From: an uncultured Clostridia bacterium
GTDB taxonomy: Bacteria; Bacillota; Clostridia; Peptostreptococcales; Anaerovoracaceae
Direction of reading: 5' to 3'
Length of the DNA stretch: 30,375 nt
Assembly (NCBI GenBank): GCA_934233735.1
Contig: CAKQGQ010000027.1
Location: forward strand, 1 to 30,375
Shown here piece after piece: positions 22,581-30,364 of this stretch (its first letter is position 1; every line of letters begins with the position of its first letter). The position numbers and the translations under genes are program-made. Under the pieces are notes generated by a model that had not been told where the DNA came from, ran no database searches, and worked only from the letters and a program-made list of their open reading frames with translations.

Positions 22581-22602
22581 AAAGTCTTTCTCCGGATTTT
22601 TT
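22561..22602. terminator. Bidirectional intrinsic terminator between mfd and spoVT
   Basis: AAAAATCCGG (22561-22570) pairs with CCGGATTTTT (22592-22601), T-rich on both strands. The left arm is the last coding stretch of mfd, and the spoVT stop follows four bases to the right. Confidence 0.85.
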
Positions 22603-22605
22603 ATC

Positions 22606-23097
22606 TTAGCTTTCCATCTGTCTTGCCAGAAAGCCCGCGCCGATTTCGGCAGCCTTCAGTTCTGCATCACCGAGTGTCTTGCCGGTATTCTGCAAGATGG
22701 TAATCGAACCGATGGGGTCTCCCTGGGAAATAATGGGGACCACGATTTTGGAATCATTTAAGTAGCGATTTTTGCTTTGAATGATTTTATCAAGCTCATT
22801 GTCCACTTTTTTGTCAGCATATTCTTTTTTGCCGGAACCCCATGCGGAGATCACTTGGTCGGTGTCGGAAACCAGTATGGTAGCGCCTAGCACCTTTGAG
22901 ACCGTTTCTGCGTATTCGTCGGCAAACTGGCTCAGTTCGCTGATAGGAGAGTATTTTTTCAGAATGACCTCGCCGGCATTGCCTGTGTAAATTTCCAAGG
23001 GGTCTCCTTCGCGAATCCTTAAAACGCGCCGGATTTCTTTCGGAACCACAACTCTGCCTAAATCGTCAATTCTTCTTACGATACCTGTTGCTTTCAT
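22606..23097 (-). CDS. spoVT: Stage V sporulation regulator SpoVT
   Basis: A 163-residue transcription factor with an AbrB-type swapped-hairpin DNA-binding domain (MKATGIVRRIDDLGRVVVPKEIRR and REGDPLEIYTG, about 1-50) and a GAF-like C-terminal domain (about 58-160). In B. subtilis SpoVT adjusts SigG-dependent forespore genes. The near-identical N-terminal block and the position after mfd support the name. The ATG at 23097 follows GGAGG by eight bases; the in-frame TTG before it was rejected. The gene is inverted relative to mfd, whereas B. subtilis has both in one direction. A SigG-like promoter lies upstream. Confidence 0.93.
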   Translation of the reverse strand: MKATGIVRRIDDLGRVVVPKEIRRVLRIREGDPLEIYTGNAGEVILKKYSPISELSQFADEYAETVSKVLGATILVSDTDQVISAWGSGKKEYADKKVDNELDKIIQSKNRYLNDSKIVVPIISQGDPIGSITILQNTGKTLGDAELKAAEIGAGFLARQMES

Positions 23098-23127
23098 CAA
23101 ATTTTCCTCCGTTTTATCTGGTAAAAA

Positions 23128-23156
23128 TAGTATCTGTAGTTAACGGCAAAATATAC
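23128..23156 (-). promoter_or_regulatory. Possible SigG-type promoter of spoVT
   Basis: On minus, GTATA (23152-23156) and GATACTA (23128-23134) are separated by 17 bases. SigG promoters are remembered as GHATR, 17-18 bases, CATnnTA, so only the first -10 base differs. B. subtilis spoVT is transcribed by SigG, which fits. No good SigA promoter was found in this gap for spoVT. Confidence 0.4.
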
Positions 23157-23196
23157 TTGCGAAAAATTCAGTTTATTGTTTTTTTATCTAATATTC

Positions 23197-23226
23197 TTGG
23201 AAATTTCACGAATTCTGTGGTATACT
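23197..23226 (+). promoter_or_regulatory. Predicted promoter of the amidohydrolase gene
   Basis: TTGGAA (23197-23202) and TATACT (23221-23226) are 18 bases apart, with TGG before the -10 (extended -10). The leader to the start codon is about 65 bases. Confidence 0.55.
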
Positions 23227-23295
23227 GTTTAAATGGCAAAAATCGGTCTGTAAAAACCGAAAAAATATAGAATTTAGGAAAATGAGGACTACGAC

Positions 23296-24582
23296 ATGCT
23301 TTTTAAAAACATCAGCATTTTGGACGAAAATTTTGAAATAAAACATCATATGAATGTCGGGACGGACGGTGTTCGCATTGACTACATCGGAAGTGCGCTG
23401 CCGGAAAAGGATTATGGCAGAGTCTATGAAGGCGAAGGAAAGCTGTTAATGTGTGCTTTCTACAATGCACATGGACATTCGACGATGGCGCTTATGCGTG
23501 GGTACGGTGAAAATATGGCCCTTCAGGATTGGCTGAACAAACGGATTTTCCCGTTTGAGGATAAACTGGACAGCAATAGTGTTTACTGGGGGACCTTGCT
23601 GTCAATGGCAGAGTCGATGCGCTTTGGAATCGTTTCAACAAGCGATATGTATTACTTCATCGATGACATGGTAAAGGCAACGGTTGATTCGGGAATGAAG
23701 GGTAATATTTCCCGCGCAATTGTCAATTTTGATGACAGCGATGTATGGCAGCTTCCGTCTATGCAGGAAATGAAAAGAACATTTGAAGCATATCATAATA
23801 CGGAAGATGAAAGAATAAAAATGGATGTGAGCATTCATGCGGAGTATACCTCAAGACCGTCGGCGGTTACGGCTGTTTCGGAATACGGAAAAGAAGTCGG
23901 AACCCGCATGCATATTCATGTTTCCGAAACACAGTCCGAGCATGAGGAATGCAAACAAAGACATGGAAAAACACCGATTCAGTACTTTAATGATTTGGGT
24001 GCTTTTGATCTGCCGGCGATTGCGGCGCACTGCGTGTGGATTGAGGGAGAAGATTTTGACATTATAAAAGAAAAGGGCGTTACGGTCGCTTCTAATCCGA
24101 TCAGCAACCTGAAGCTTGCAAGCGGCGTGTGCAATGTTCCTGAACTTTTAAAGAGAGGAATCAATGTGGCGATTGGTACGGACAGCGTCGCGAGCAATAA
24201 CAGCCTGAATTTCTTTGAAGAGCTGAAAGTATTTGCGATGATTTCCAAAATGATGTATCACGATCCGACTGTGGTTACTCCGGTGCAGACGCTTCGGGCG
24301 GCAACCAGAGGCGGAGCTTTAGCACAGGGACGAGAGGACTGCGGACTTCTGAAAGAGGGATTCCGCGCGGACTTAATTGTTGTCGATATTGACAAGCCAA
24401 ATATGTATCCGGTGCATAATTTGGTGAATAACCTGGTTTATTCAGCTTCGGGCACTGATGTAGTTCTGACAATGGCGGACGGTAAGGTGCTGTATGAAAA
24501 CGGTGAATATCTGACAATTGATATTTGCCGTACGATAAGGGAAGCAGAGGCTGCAACCCAAAAGATTTTATCGTTGCTGTAA
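23296..24582 (+). CDS. Amidohydrolase, MTA/SAH-deaminase-like
   Basis: A 428-residue metal-dependent hydrolase of the amidohydrolase superfamily, closest in pattern to 5-methylthioadenosine/S-adenosylhomocysteine deaminases and related aminohydrolases. Metal ligands are visible: His59 and His61 (NAHGH), His208 with Glu211 (HVSET..E), His245 (AHCVW) and Asp296 (GTDSVASNN). The C-terminal beta part (FRADLIVVDIDKPNMYP...LTMADGKVLYENG) is typical. The first motif reads HGH instead of the more common HTH or HCH. The ATG at 23296 follows GAGGA. It stands between mfd/spoVT and spoVB, where B. subtilis has no such gene, and reads into spoVB 41 bases later. Deamination of an adenine nucleoside is the best guess for function; the substrate is uncertain. 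Confidence 0.85.
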   Translation: MLFKNISILDENFEIKHHMNVGTDGVRIDYIGSALPEKDYGRVYEGEGKLLMCAFYNAHGHSTMALMRGYGENMALQDWLNKRIFPFEDKLDSNSVYWGTLLSMAESMRFGIVSTSDMYYFIDDMVKATVDSGMKGNISRAIVNFDDSDVWQLPSMQEMKRTFEAYHNTEDERIKMDVSIHAEYTSRPSAVTAVSEYGKEVGTRMHIHVSETQSEHEECKQRHGKTPIQYFNDLGAFDLPAIAAHCVWIEGEDFDIIKEKGVTVASNPISNLKLASGVCNVPELLKRGINVAIGTDSVASNNSLNFFEELKVFAMISKMMYHDPTVVTPVQTLRAATRGGALAQGREDCGLLKEGFRADLIVVDIDKPNMYPVHNLVNNLVYSASGTDVVLTMADGKVLYENGEYLTIDICRTIREAEAATQKILSLL

Positions 24583-24623
24583 AGTATACAAAGTGATGAT
24601 ACCGAAAAAGAAAGGCTTATTCT

Positions 24624-26231
24624 ATGGCAGGTAATAAATTTTTAAAAGGCGCGGCGGTTCTCGGCATTGCCGGGATTTTGGTAAAGGTAATGGGAATGTT
24701 CTTCCGTCTGCCTTTAACCAACTGGATTGGCGCAGAGGGGATTTCCTATTACAGTTCGGTTTATCCCATTTATGTATTCTTTCTGACACTTTCCACCGCA
24801 GGCATTCCGGTTGCGATTTCAAAGATGGTGTCAGAGCGGACGGTTGTGAAAAATTACGGTGGGGCGCATAAAGTATTTCACACTTCCCTTTGGCTGATGG
24901 CAGCGTTCGGGTTTGTGTCCTTCCTACTGGTACATTTTGGGGCGCAGTTTATCGAAGATGCGGTGTTGAAAAACCCGGGAACGAGTTTGTCCCTGCAGGC
25001 AATCGCGCCGTCACTGTTCTTCGTGCCGGTAATGTCGGCATACAGGGGATATTTTCAAGGCCGTCAGAATATGAACCCGACAGCATTATCGCAGTTTTTC
25101 GAGCAGCTGTTCCGTGTGATTGTCGGACTGGTGCTTGCATATTATCTGATTCCGACCGGTTTGGAAGCAACGAATGCCGGTGCAACCTTTGGCTGTACGG
25201 CAGGTGCAGTTGCGGGGCTGGTTGTGATTATTGCAATTTATCTATTGAATTTACCGTCCATTCGGACGAAAATAAGGAGGAACCGCTCCCATGAGAGACT
25301 GGAAAGCACGAGGGCAATCGTAAAACGCCTTCTGATTATTGCAGTTCCGATTACGATTGGAGCTTCGATTCTGCCTCTCATGGAAACTATCGACAGCGCA
25401 GTCGTCATGCGCCGGCTTCAGGCGAGCGGATGGAGTCTTGTTGAGTCCAAAGTTCTGTGGGGAAGGCTCGGAGGATACTGCAATTCTCTGATCGGTCTTC
25501 CGCAGGCTTTTACACAGGCGGTTGTTATGAGTCTGGTTCCTGCGATTGCAGCGGGATTCAGTCTTGGGAATCTTAATGATGTCAGAGAGACGAGCAAGCT
25601 CGGTATGCGCGCTGCGATGATTATCAGCTTCCCGTGCGCAGTCGGCATGTTTGCACTTGCAGAACCGATTTTGCATATGCTCTACCCGAACCAGCTTGCA
25701 GAAGCGACAGCTTCGGTTCCTACGCTCAGAATCATGTGTGTGGGCATCGTATTTATGTCAGCTTTGCAGACGCTTACAGGCGCGTTGCAGGGCGTGGACC
25801 GTCAAGTAATTCCGGTAAGAAATCTGGCAATCGGCTCACTGGCAAAGCTGGTGATTACCTATGTACTTGTCGGATGGAGAGTTGTCAATGTAAACGGCGG
25901 TCCGATCGGGACCATTGCAGCTTATATGATTGCGACCTTCCTGAATGCGAGATATTTGAAAGCGGATATTAACATTAAGTTTGATTATATGCTGACTTAT
26001 ATTAAGCCGGCAGCTGCCTCAATTCTCATGGGAATTGCAGCATTTGCAAGCTACAAGCTCTTTTTCCTTGTGACAAGCAGCAATCTTTTGTCGACACTTT
26101 TAGCGGTCTGCGTCGGTGCAGCCGTGTATGTCGTGCTGATTTTTGCTGTGAAAGCGATCACCAAGGATGAGATTGCAAGACTGCCGAAGGGCGATAAACT
26201 GGTAAAGATTCTTGACAAATTTATAAAGTAA
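24624..26231 (+). CDS. spoVB: SpoVB-like MATE/MOP flippase
   Basis: A 535-residue polytopic membrane protein of the MOP superfamily (polysaccharide transporter/SpoVB group). It begins KGAAVLGIAGILVKVMGMFFRLPLTNWIGAEG and continues YPIYVFFLTLSTAGIPVAISKMVSE, the strongest family block, with about 13-14 hydrophobic segments to residue 510. Such proteins flip lipid-linked wall precursors; SpoVB acts in spore cortex formation. Place in the mfd-spoVT-spoVB-yabN series supports SpoVB over other flippases. The ATG start has only a weak AAAGG-type site, so coupling to the upstream gene is possible. Twenty-five bases separate it from mazG. Confidence 0.88.
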   Translation: MAGNKFLKGAAVLGIAGILVKVMGMFFRLPLTNWIGAEGISYYSSVYPIYVFFLTLSTAGIPVAISKMVSERTVVKNYGGAHKVFHTSLWLMAAFGFVSFLLVHFGAQFIEDAVLKNPGTSLSLQAIAPSLFFVPVMSAYRGYFQGRQNMNPTALSQFFEQLFRVIVGLVLAYYLIPTGLEATNAGATFGCTAGAVAGLVVIIAIYLLNLPSIRTKIRRNRSHERLESTRAIVKRLLIIAVPITIGASILPLMETIDSAVVMRRLQASGWSLVESKVLWGRLGGYCNSLIGLPQAFTQAVVMSLVPAIAAGFSLGNLNDVRETSKLGMRAAMIISFPCAVGMFALAEPILHMLYPNQLAEATASVPTLRIMCVGIVFMSALQTLTGALQGVDRQVIPVRNLAIGSLAKLVITYVLVGWRVVNVNGGPIGTIAAYMIATFLNARYLKADINIKFDYMLTYIKPAAASILMGIAAFASYKLFFLVTSSNLLSTLLAVCVGAAVYVVLIFAVKAITKDEIARLPKGDKLVKILDKFIK

Positions 26232-26256
26232 TATAGTAAAAGGTTAATAGACGAAG

Positions 26257-27111
26257 ATGGAAAAAACAGAAATCAGAGAGGAATACCGTCATTTGACGGA
26301 AGGCGCTGGAAATGACAGAGATGCAATCGAGCGCCTGGTTGAAATTATTCGCGTTTTACGGGTGGAATGTCCGTGGGACCGAGTGCAGACGCATGAGAGT
26401 CTGCGTCAGGGCATGCTCGAAGAGGCCTATGAGGTAGTGGAAGCCATCAATAACAAGGATGCAGAAAATCTCCGTGAAGAGCTCGGGGATGTTTTGCTGC
26501 AAATTGTTTTTCATGCAAGCCTGGCCGAGGAGGCACAAAAATTTGACCTTAAAGATGTAATAAACGAAGAGTGCGAAAAAATGATTCGCAGACATCCTCA
26601 TGTTTTTTTGCAGGAAACGAGAAATAATAGTGCAAAATCTATTGACAAAGTGCTTGAAAAATGGGAAAATATCAAGGTAAAAGAGAAGCAAGAAGAATCA
26701 TATACTTCGCGCTTGGAAAGAGTGCCTAAAGCTTTGCCGGCATTGACGCGGGCATTTAAAGTTCAGAAGAAGGCTGCAGATGCAGGCTTCGACTGGGACG
26801 ATGTTTCGGAAGCTTTCCTGAAAGTTGATGAAGAACGAGCAGAGCTTATGCAGCAGTATGAAGAGAATCCAAAGCTGCAGCAGCGGCTTGCGGAAGAACT
26901 GGGCGATTTATTGTTTTCCTGTGTCAATGTTGCCAGATTTTTGGGTGTTGACCCGGAAAGCGCCTTGAATTATACTGTGAATAAGTTTGTGAGACGATTC
27001 AGCTACATTGAAAAGAAAGCGGTTGCCGCAGGTGAAAACTTGGAGGATATGTCGCTGGCAGAAATGGACAAGCTGTGGGAAGAAGCAAAGAAATCAGAGC
27101 ATGAAGCATAG
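26257..27111 (+). CDS. mazG: Nucleoside triphosphate pyrophosphohydrolase MazG
   Basis: A 284-residue MazG, which hydrolyses NTPs and dNTPs to monophosphates and may clear abnormal nucleotides. Two tandem MazG domains are seen. The first has CPWDRVQTHESLR, EEAYEVVEA and EELGD at 74-78. The second has KVDEERAEL (about 189-197) and EELGDLLF at 213-220, and is normally the active one. The gene occupies the yabN position, but the tetrapyrrole-methylase domain fused to MazG in B. subtilis YabN is absent. The ATG start has only a poor ribosome site (AAGG about 13 bases upstream), so translation probably depends on spoVB. Confidence 0.94.
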   Translation: MEKTEIREEYRHLTEGAGNDRDAIERLVEIIRVLRVECPWDRVQTHESLRQGMLEEAYEVVEAINNKDAENLREELGDVLLQIVFHASLAEEAQKFDLKDVINEECEKMIRRHPHVFLQETRNNSAKSIDKVLEKWENIKVKEKQEESYTSRLERVPKALPALTRAFKVQKKAADAGFDWDDVSEAFLKVDEERAELMQQYEENPKLQQRLAEELGDLLFSCVNVARFLGVDPESALNYTVNKFVRRFSYIEKKAVAAGENLEDMSLAEMDKLWEEAKKSEHEA

Positions 27112-27165
27112 ATATAGGCATATGGAATCATTATTTATTTAACATTGTGAAGGAGGAATTTTAAA

Positions 27166-27444
27166 ATGAACAAGGCAGAATTAGTTGCTGCAGTAGCAGA
27201 AAAAACAGGTTTTACTAAGAAGGACGCAGAGGCTGCAATTAACGCAATGGTTGCAAGCATCGAAGACGCATTAGTAAAAGGTGATAAGGTACAGTTAATC
27301 GGTTTCGGTACTTTCGAAACCAGAGAAAGAAAGGCAAGACAGGGAAGAAACCCGAGAAAGCCGGAAGAAGTTATTGAAATCGAAGCATCCAAGGCTCCTG
27401 TTTTCAAAGCAGGCAAGGCTTTAAAGGACGCAGTTAACAAATAA
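27166..27444 (+). CDS. hup: DNA-binding protein HU
   Basis: A 92-residue histone-like HU protein, which bends and compacts DNA as a dimer. It has the MNKAELVAAVAEKTGFTKKDAE helix pair, the signature GFGTFETRERKARQGRNP of the DNA-clasping arm, and AP.FKAGKALKDAVNK at the end. A very strong AAGGAGG site precedes the ATG, and codon choice looks that of a highly expressed gene. A hairpin and a terminator follow. Its place between mazG and rqcP is common in clostridia. Confidence 0.97.
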   Translation: MNKAELVAAVAEKTGFTKKDAEAAINAMVASIEDALVKGDKVQLIGFGTFETRERKARQGRNPRKPEEVIEIEASKAPVFKAGKALKDAVNK

Positions 27445-27463
27445 TCGATATTATTCGAAAACA

Positions 27464-27483
27464 GTCGGTGCAGGTTGACCGAC
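27464..27483 (+). other. Stem-loop in hup 3' leader
   Basis: GTCGGT (27464-27469) and ACCGAC (27478-27483) form a stem around an eight-base loop, 18 bases before the terminator. It may protect the hup message; no T run follows it. Confidence 0.4.
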
Positions 27484-27500
27484 ACAGATAATCGATAATT

Positions 27501-27522
27501 AAGGTAAGCAATTACCTTTTTT
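27501..27522 (+). terminator. Intrinsic terminator of hup
   Basis: AAGGTAA (27501-27507), a GCAA tetraloop, TTACCTT (27512-27518) and four further T. It separates hup from rqcP, so rqcP needs its own promoter or read-through. Confidence 0.85.
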
Positions 27523-27574
27523 ATAACATATTTTCAAACCTAATAGCTCATTAGAGGGTTAGGGAAAGGCACTT

Positions 27575-27817
27575 ATGAGAATTGACAAGTTTCTTAAAAA
27601 TTCAAGACTGATAAAACGGAGAACCGTAGCCAAGGACGCTTGTGATCAGGGGCGTGTTTCGGTAAACGGCAAACCGGCGAAGGCAGGAACTGAAGTCAAT
27701 GTGGGTGACATCATTCATATTGAGTTCGGCAACAGCTCAGTATCAGCACGAATTTTGGAAATAAGTGAATCTTGTAAGAAAGAAGCCGCAACAAAAATGT
27801 ATGAAATAATTCAGTAA
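27575..27817 (+). CDS. rqcP: S4-domain ribosome quality-control protein RqcP
   Basis: An 80-residue S4-domain RNA-binding protein (YabO/RqcP, Hsp15-like) that assists Ala-tail synthesis on stalled 50S subunits together with RqcH. The S4 pattern is complete: MRIDKFLKNSRLIKRRTVAKDACDQGRVSVNGKPAK, then VNVGDIIHIEFG. Length and place after mazG/hup agree with the B. subtilis yabN-yabO order. The ATG has a GGGAAAGG-type site. In B. subtilis yabP, yabQ and divIC follow; here a terminator follows at once and those genes are absent from the window. Confidence 0.93.
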   Translation: MRIDKFLKNSRLIKRRTVAKDACDQGRVSVNGKPAKAGTEVNVGDIIHIEFGNSSVSARILEISESCKKEAATKMYEIIQ

Positions 27818-27839
27818 AAAAGACCGAAAGGTCTTTTTT
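27816..27839. terminator. Intrinsic terminator of rqcP, probably bidirectional
   Basis: AGACC (27821-27825), a GAAA tetraloop and GGTCT (27830-27834), flanked by five A on the left and T on the right. It overlaps the rqcP stop codon and can also serve the convergent DUF4363 gene. Confidence 0.85.
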
Positions 27840-27865
27840 ACTTTTGCAGAAAATTTCCAAGAAGC

Positions 27866-28249
27866 CTAAAAAATATTGCCCCAGTTGACCTCATCGTTCG
27901 AGCATAAAAACGTCAGCTGCTCAATCATGGCATTCAGCTCGCCCGAAGAATTAGAAACATCTTCGGCTTTTACATATTTTATGGATTTTGCCATGGAATA
28001 GTCAATTTCATTTATCGTGTGCGTATCGAGAAAGAAAATTGCCTTTCGTTTATAGCTATGCCAGTCTTTATTTAACTTCTCCATTTGCTGTTCGGAGCTC
28101 TTCCAATCGGCAGCTTCGACTGTGGGTAAAATATCTTTTTCGATAAATTGGGCAAATCCGTCAATTTGTCCTTGTGAATAATGAGCGAAAATCAGCCATC
28201 CACCAATTAAAATTGCGACGCTGCAAATCGCTGCAATCATATTTTTCAT
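27866..28249 (-). CDS. DUF4363 family protein
   Basis: A 127-residue protein with one N-terminal hydrophobic helix (about 4-22, signal anchor or signal peptide) and an outside helical domain. The domain contains DWKSSEQQMEKLNKDWHSYKRKAIFFLDTHTINEIDYSMAKS. This pattern fits DUF4363, whose members often accompany YetF/DUF421 proteins in clostridia. Its ATG overlaps the yetF stop (ATGA) and GGAGGTG lies inside the end of yetF, so the two are translationally coupled. The function is unknown; a partner or regulator of the YetF membrane protein is inferred. Confidence 0.8.
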   Translation of the reverse strand: MKNMIAAICSVAILIGGWLIFAHYSQGQIDGFAQFIEKDILPTVEAADWKSSEQQMEKLNKDWHSYKRKAIFFLDTHTINEIDYSMAKSIKYVKAEDVSNSSGELNAMIEQLTFLCSNDEVNWGNIF

Positions 28250-28953
28250 ATTTTCACCTCCGAAGTATAGCCGCCGCTTTTTTCCGAAGCAAGATAGGCG
28301 TGAATCTGTTTATTCTCATCAAAGAAAGCAAGAAAAATATTTTTATAGCTTTCGATTCCGGATTTTTTGAGCTTCGCGTCGAATGCTTCGCGGCTCAGAC
28401 CCAGTGAAAGCAAATTTTTTTCATAGAGTTTGCCGTCAGAAACGATCAGCATGGGAAGCACGCCTTCTGTTACAGCCAGTTCAATATCCTTGGGTGTGAC
28501 CGGTTTGTTCTGCGCTTTCGGGATGACCGTCAGCTGACCATTTGACTCCATGATGGCATACTGCACATCAGAGAGGGAAGGGCAGTTTTCCAGACGAAGC
28601 TGTTCCATGAGGTCGGTATTCGTAATGCGAAGCTTTTTGAGTTCTTTGACATTCAATTTTCCCTTTTCAATCAAAACGGAAGGCTTGTCTGTTACAAAAT
28701 TCTTAAACCACTCGCATTTTGTGGATAGCCACGATATAAATATCTGCAGAAACATCAGCGTGACGATTGCCATGACGCCGTTTATCAGTGAAGTGGATGT
28801 CGAATCAATCGGAATGGCTGCCAGCTCTGCAATCATGAAAAGAATAACCATCTGGAATGGCGACATTTTCGAAAGTTCAGATTTTCCCATCATCCTGACG
28901 GCGAACAAAACCGCCGCATAAAGAATAAATGTACGGATTGCGACAATTAACAC
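28246..28953 (-). CDS. yetF: YetF-like DUF421 membrane protein
   Basis: A 235-residue protein with three N-terminal membrane helices (to about residue 80) and a cytoplasmic C-terminal DUF421/YetF domain. Family features are RMMGKSELSKMSPFQMVILFMIAELAAIP, the DKPSVLIEKGKLNVKELKKLRIT strand-helix segment, and SDVQYAIMESNGQLTVIPK. YetF proteins are linked to the spore membrane and germination in Bacillus. The open frame extends to 28977, but the AGGAGGT there lies inside that extension, so the GTG at 28953, six bases after it, is the likely start. It overlaps the DUF4363 gene by four bases. Confidence 0.88.
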   Translation of the reverse strand: MLIVAIRTFILYAAVLFAVRMMGKSELSKMSPFQMVILFMIAELAAIPIDSTSTSLINGVMAIVTLMFLQIFISWLSTKCEWFKNFVTDKPSVLIEKGKLNVKELKKLRITNTDLMEQLRLENCPSLSDVQYAIMESNGQLTVIPKAQNKPVTPKDIELAVTEGVLPMLIVSDGKLYEKNLLSLGLSREAFDAKLKKSGIESYKNIFLAFFDENKQIHAYLASEKSGGYTSEVKI

Positions 28954-29011
28954 AAGATTACCTCCTAATAAATTCAAACAGTTTTGTGTTCAAAAAATTT
29001 ACTACAGATTA

Positions 29012-29040
29012 TTGTTTACCGATTCTGTATTTGATATACT
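29012..29040 (+). promoter_or_regulatory. Predicted promoter of the MFS gene
   Basis: TTGTTT (29012-29017) and TATACT (29035-29040) are 17 bases apart, with TGA before the -10 (extended -10). It points away from the divergent yetF gene. Confidence 0.7.
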
Positions 29041-29065
29041 GAATGTTAGCTAAAGGAGATTTTTT

Positions 29066-30214
29066 ATGAATGCCATGCATATCGAAAAACAAAATGACAT
29101 AAAAAGCTATGCACTCTATTTCTTTCTGTATTGTCCGCTCGGCGTTCTCAGTCCGTTAATCGGACAATATTTGAGCGGAATCGGATTTTCAGGAACGCAG
29201 GTCGGCACTGTAACTTCACTGGGCACAGCATCTGCGGTTTTCGCGGGAATCTTTTGGGGAAAAATTTTTGCGAATTCCGAACAAAAACGAAAAATCATTG
29301 CCTTTTTATTTTTGGGGGCTTCGGCATTTGCACTTTTAGGGCTTTGTACGACAAGCTTTCTTCTTTATGCAGCAATCTATGCGACGATGTACTTCTTTCA
29401 GGGACCGGCGCACGGGCTTTGCGATTCCTTGATAATGGAAAACGGACAAAACTTTCCGGTTATCCGTTCCTGCGGAGCTGTCGGATATGCTGCAGCGGTA
29501 TGCTTTGCAGGATGGCTTGCGGAAAAATATGATTTATCTGTTATTTTCTATATATACGCAGTGACTTTTCTGATTGCGGCAGCTTTTATTATGGCGCAAA
29601 AAGAACCGCCGCTGCACAAACGAAGCGAGAAAAATGTCAGCATACGGGAACTGATTCCGAACCGGAAATACCGGAGGCTTTTGATTTGCGCATTTCTTGT
29701 TATCGGGACCAATATAAGCAACAGCACATATTTCGGCTATCTTTTCCGCGAAGGAGGCGGAAACATCGGAGGGATCGGGGTGGCTTTTCTGCTCATGGCA
29801 GGCAGTGAAGCGCCGTTCATGTTTTTGATTCCGTATATTAACCGCAAAATCTCCTCAGAAAAGCTTTTGCTGATTGCCATGTTCTTCTGCGTGGGGCGTT
29901 TTGGTTTTTATGCCTGCGGTCCGTTTTATCAAACGCTGCTTGCGACCTTCTTCCTTCAAGGTGTCAGCGAAGGAATTATATTAGTTGAAATTGTAAAATA
30001 TTTCGGCAAAATCGTAGAGCCGCGCATGGCGAGCATTGCCGTATCGACCTATTATGCCTTGGGAAACAGTCTGAGCATTATCGTATGCAGTTTCGTAGGT
30101 GGCCTGATTTTAGACGGCTTCGGTGCGAGGGGTGTTTATTTCTTTTTTACTATATTGAATGTGATGGCGTGCATCTTTTATATGATGTTTGGACTGTATA
30201 AAAAGGCGGAATGA
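29066..30214 (+). CDS. MFS transporter, LacY/PPP-like
   Basis: A 382-residue major facilitator protein with about 12 membrane helices and a basic central loop (KRSEKNVSIRELIPNRKYRRLL, about 188-210). The N-terminal pattern SYALYFFLYCPLGVLSPLIGQYLSGIGFSGTQVGTV, with FWGKI after it, and the mid-protein SCGAVGYAAAV resemble the PPP/MFS_1-like and LacY-related group rather than drug-export families. The substrate is unknown. The ATG follows AAAGGAGA. The gene ends in ATGA, overlapping a 43-codon ORF. Confidence 0.85.
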   Translation: MNAMHIEKQNDIKSYALYFFLYCPLGVLSPLIGQYLSGIGFSGTQVGTVTSLGTASAVFAGIFWGKIFANSEQKRKIIAFLFLGASAFALLGLCTTSFLLYAAIYATMYFFQGPAHGLCDSLIMENGQNFPVIRSCGAVGYAAAVCFAGWLAEKYDLSVIFYIYAVTFLIAAAFIMAQKEPPLHKRSEKNVSIRELIPNRKYRRLLICAFLVIGTNISNSTYFGYLFREGGGNIGGIGVAFLLMAGSEAPFMFLIPYINRKISSEKLLLIAMFFCVGRFGFYACGPFYQTLLATFFLQGVSEGIILVEIVKYFGKIVEPRMASIAVSTYYALGNSLSIIVCSFVGGLILDGFGARGVYFFFTILNVMACIFYMMFGLYKKAE

Positions 30215-30342
30215 TTGAAAAATACAGAGTATTGGCTGTTTCGGATATTACGCATCGCTTACCGGACAAAAAAGAAATGAAAAATGTCGAAAAAGTTATG
30301 TCAAGCGAATTTGAAAATGTCCCAAATTTTTTGAAAGATTAG
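30211..30342 (+). CDS. Small 43-residue ORF coupled to the MFS gene
   Basis: A short frame starts at the ATG that shares ATGA with the transporter stop and ends TAG at 30340-30342, inside the following terminator stem. The product (MIEKYRVLAVSDITHRLPDKK..., ending VPNFLKD) is charged, has no membrane helix, and matches no family I recognise. The exact overlap, the AAGGCGG just upstream and the use of the whole space up to the terminator argue for real translation by reinitiation. It could also be the decayed stub of a longer gene. Confidence 0.5.
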   Translation: MIEKYRVLAVSDITHRLPDKKEMKNVEKVMSSEFENVPNFLKD

Positions 30343-30364
30343 CACCGGCAATCCGGTGCTTTTT
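30341..30364 (+). terminator. Intrinsic terminator of the MFS unit
   Basis: AGCACCGG (30341-30348), a CAAT loop, CCGGTGCT (30353-30360) and TTTT. The 43-codon ORF stops inside its left arm. Confidence 0.9.

Noticed and set aside
23101..23295. Small plus-strand frame of 60 residues from 23088
   Set aside because: It runs through the divergent promoters of spoVT and the amidohydrolase gene and has no family resemblance.
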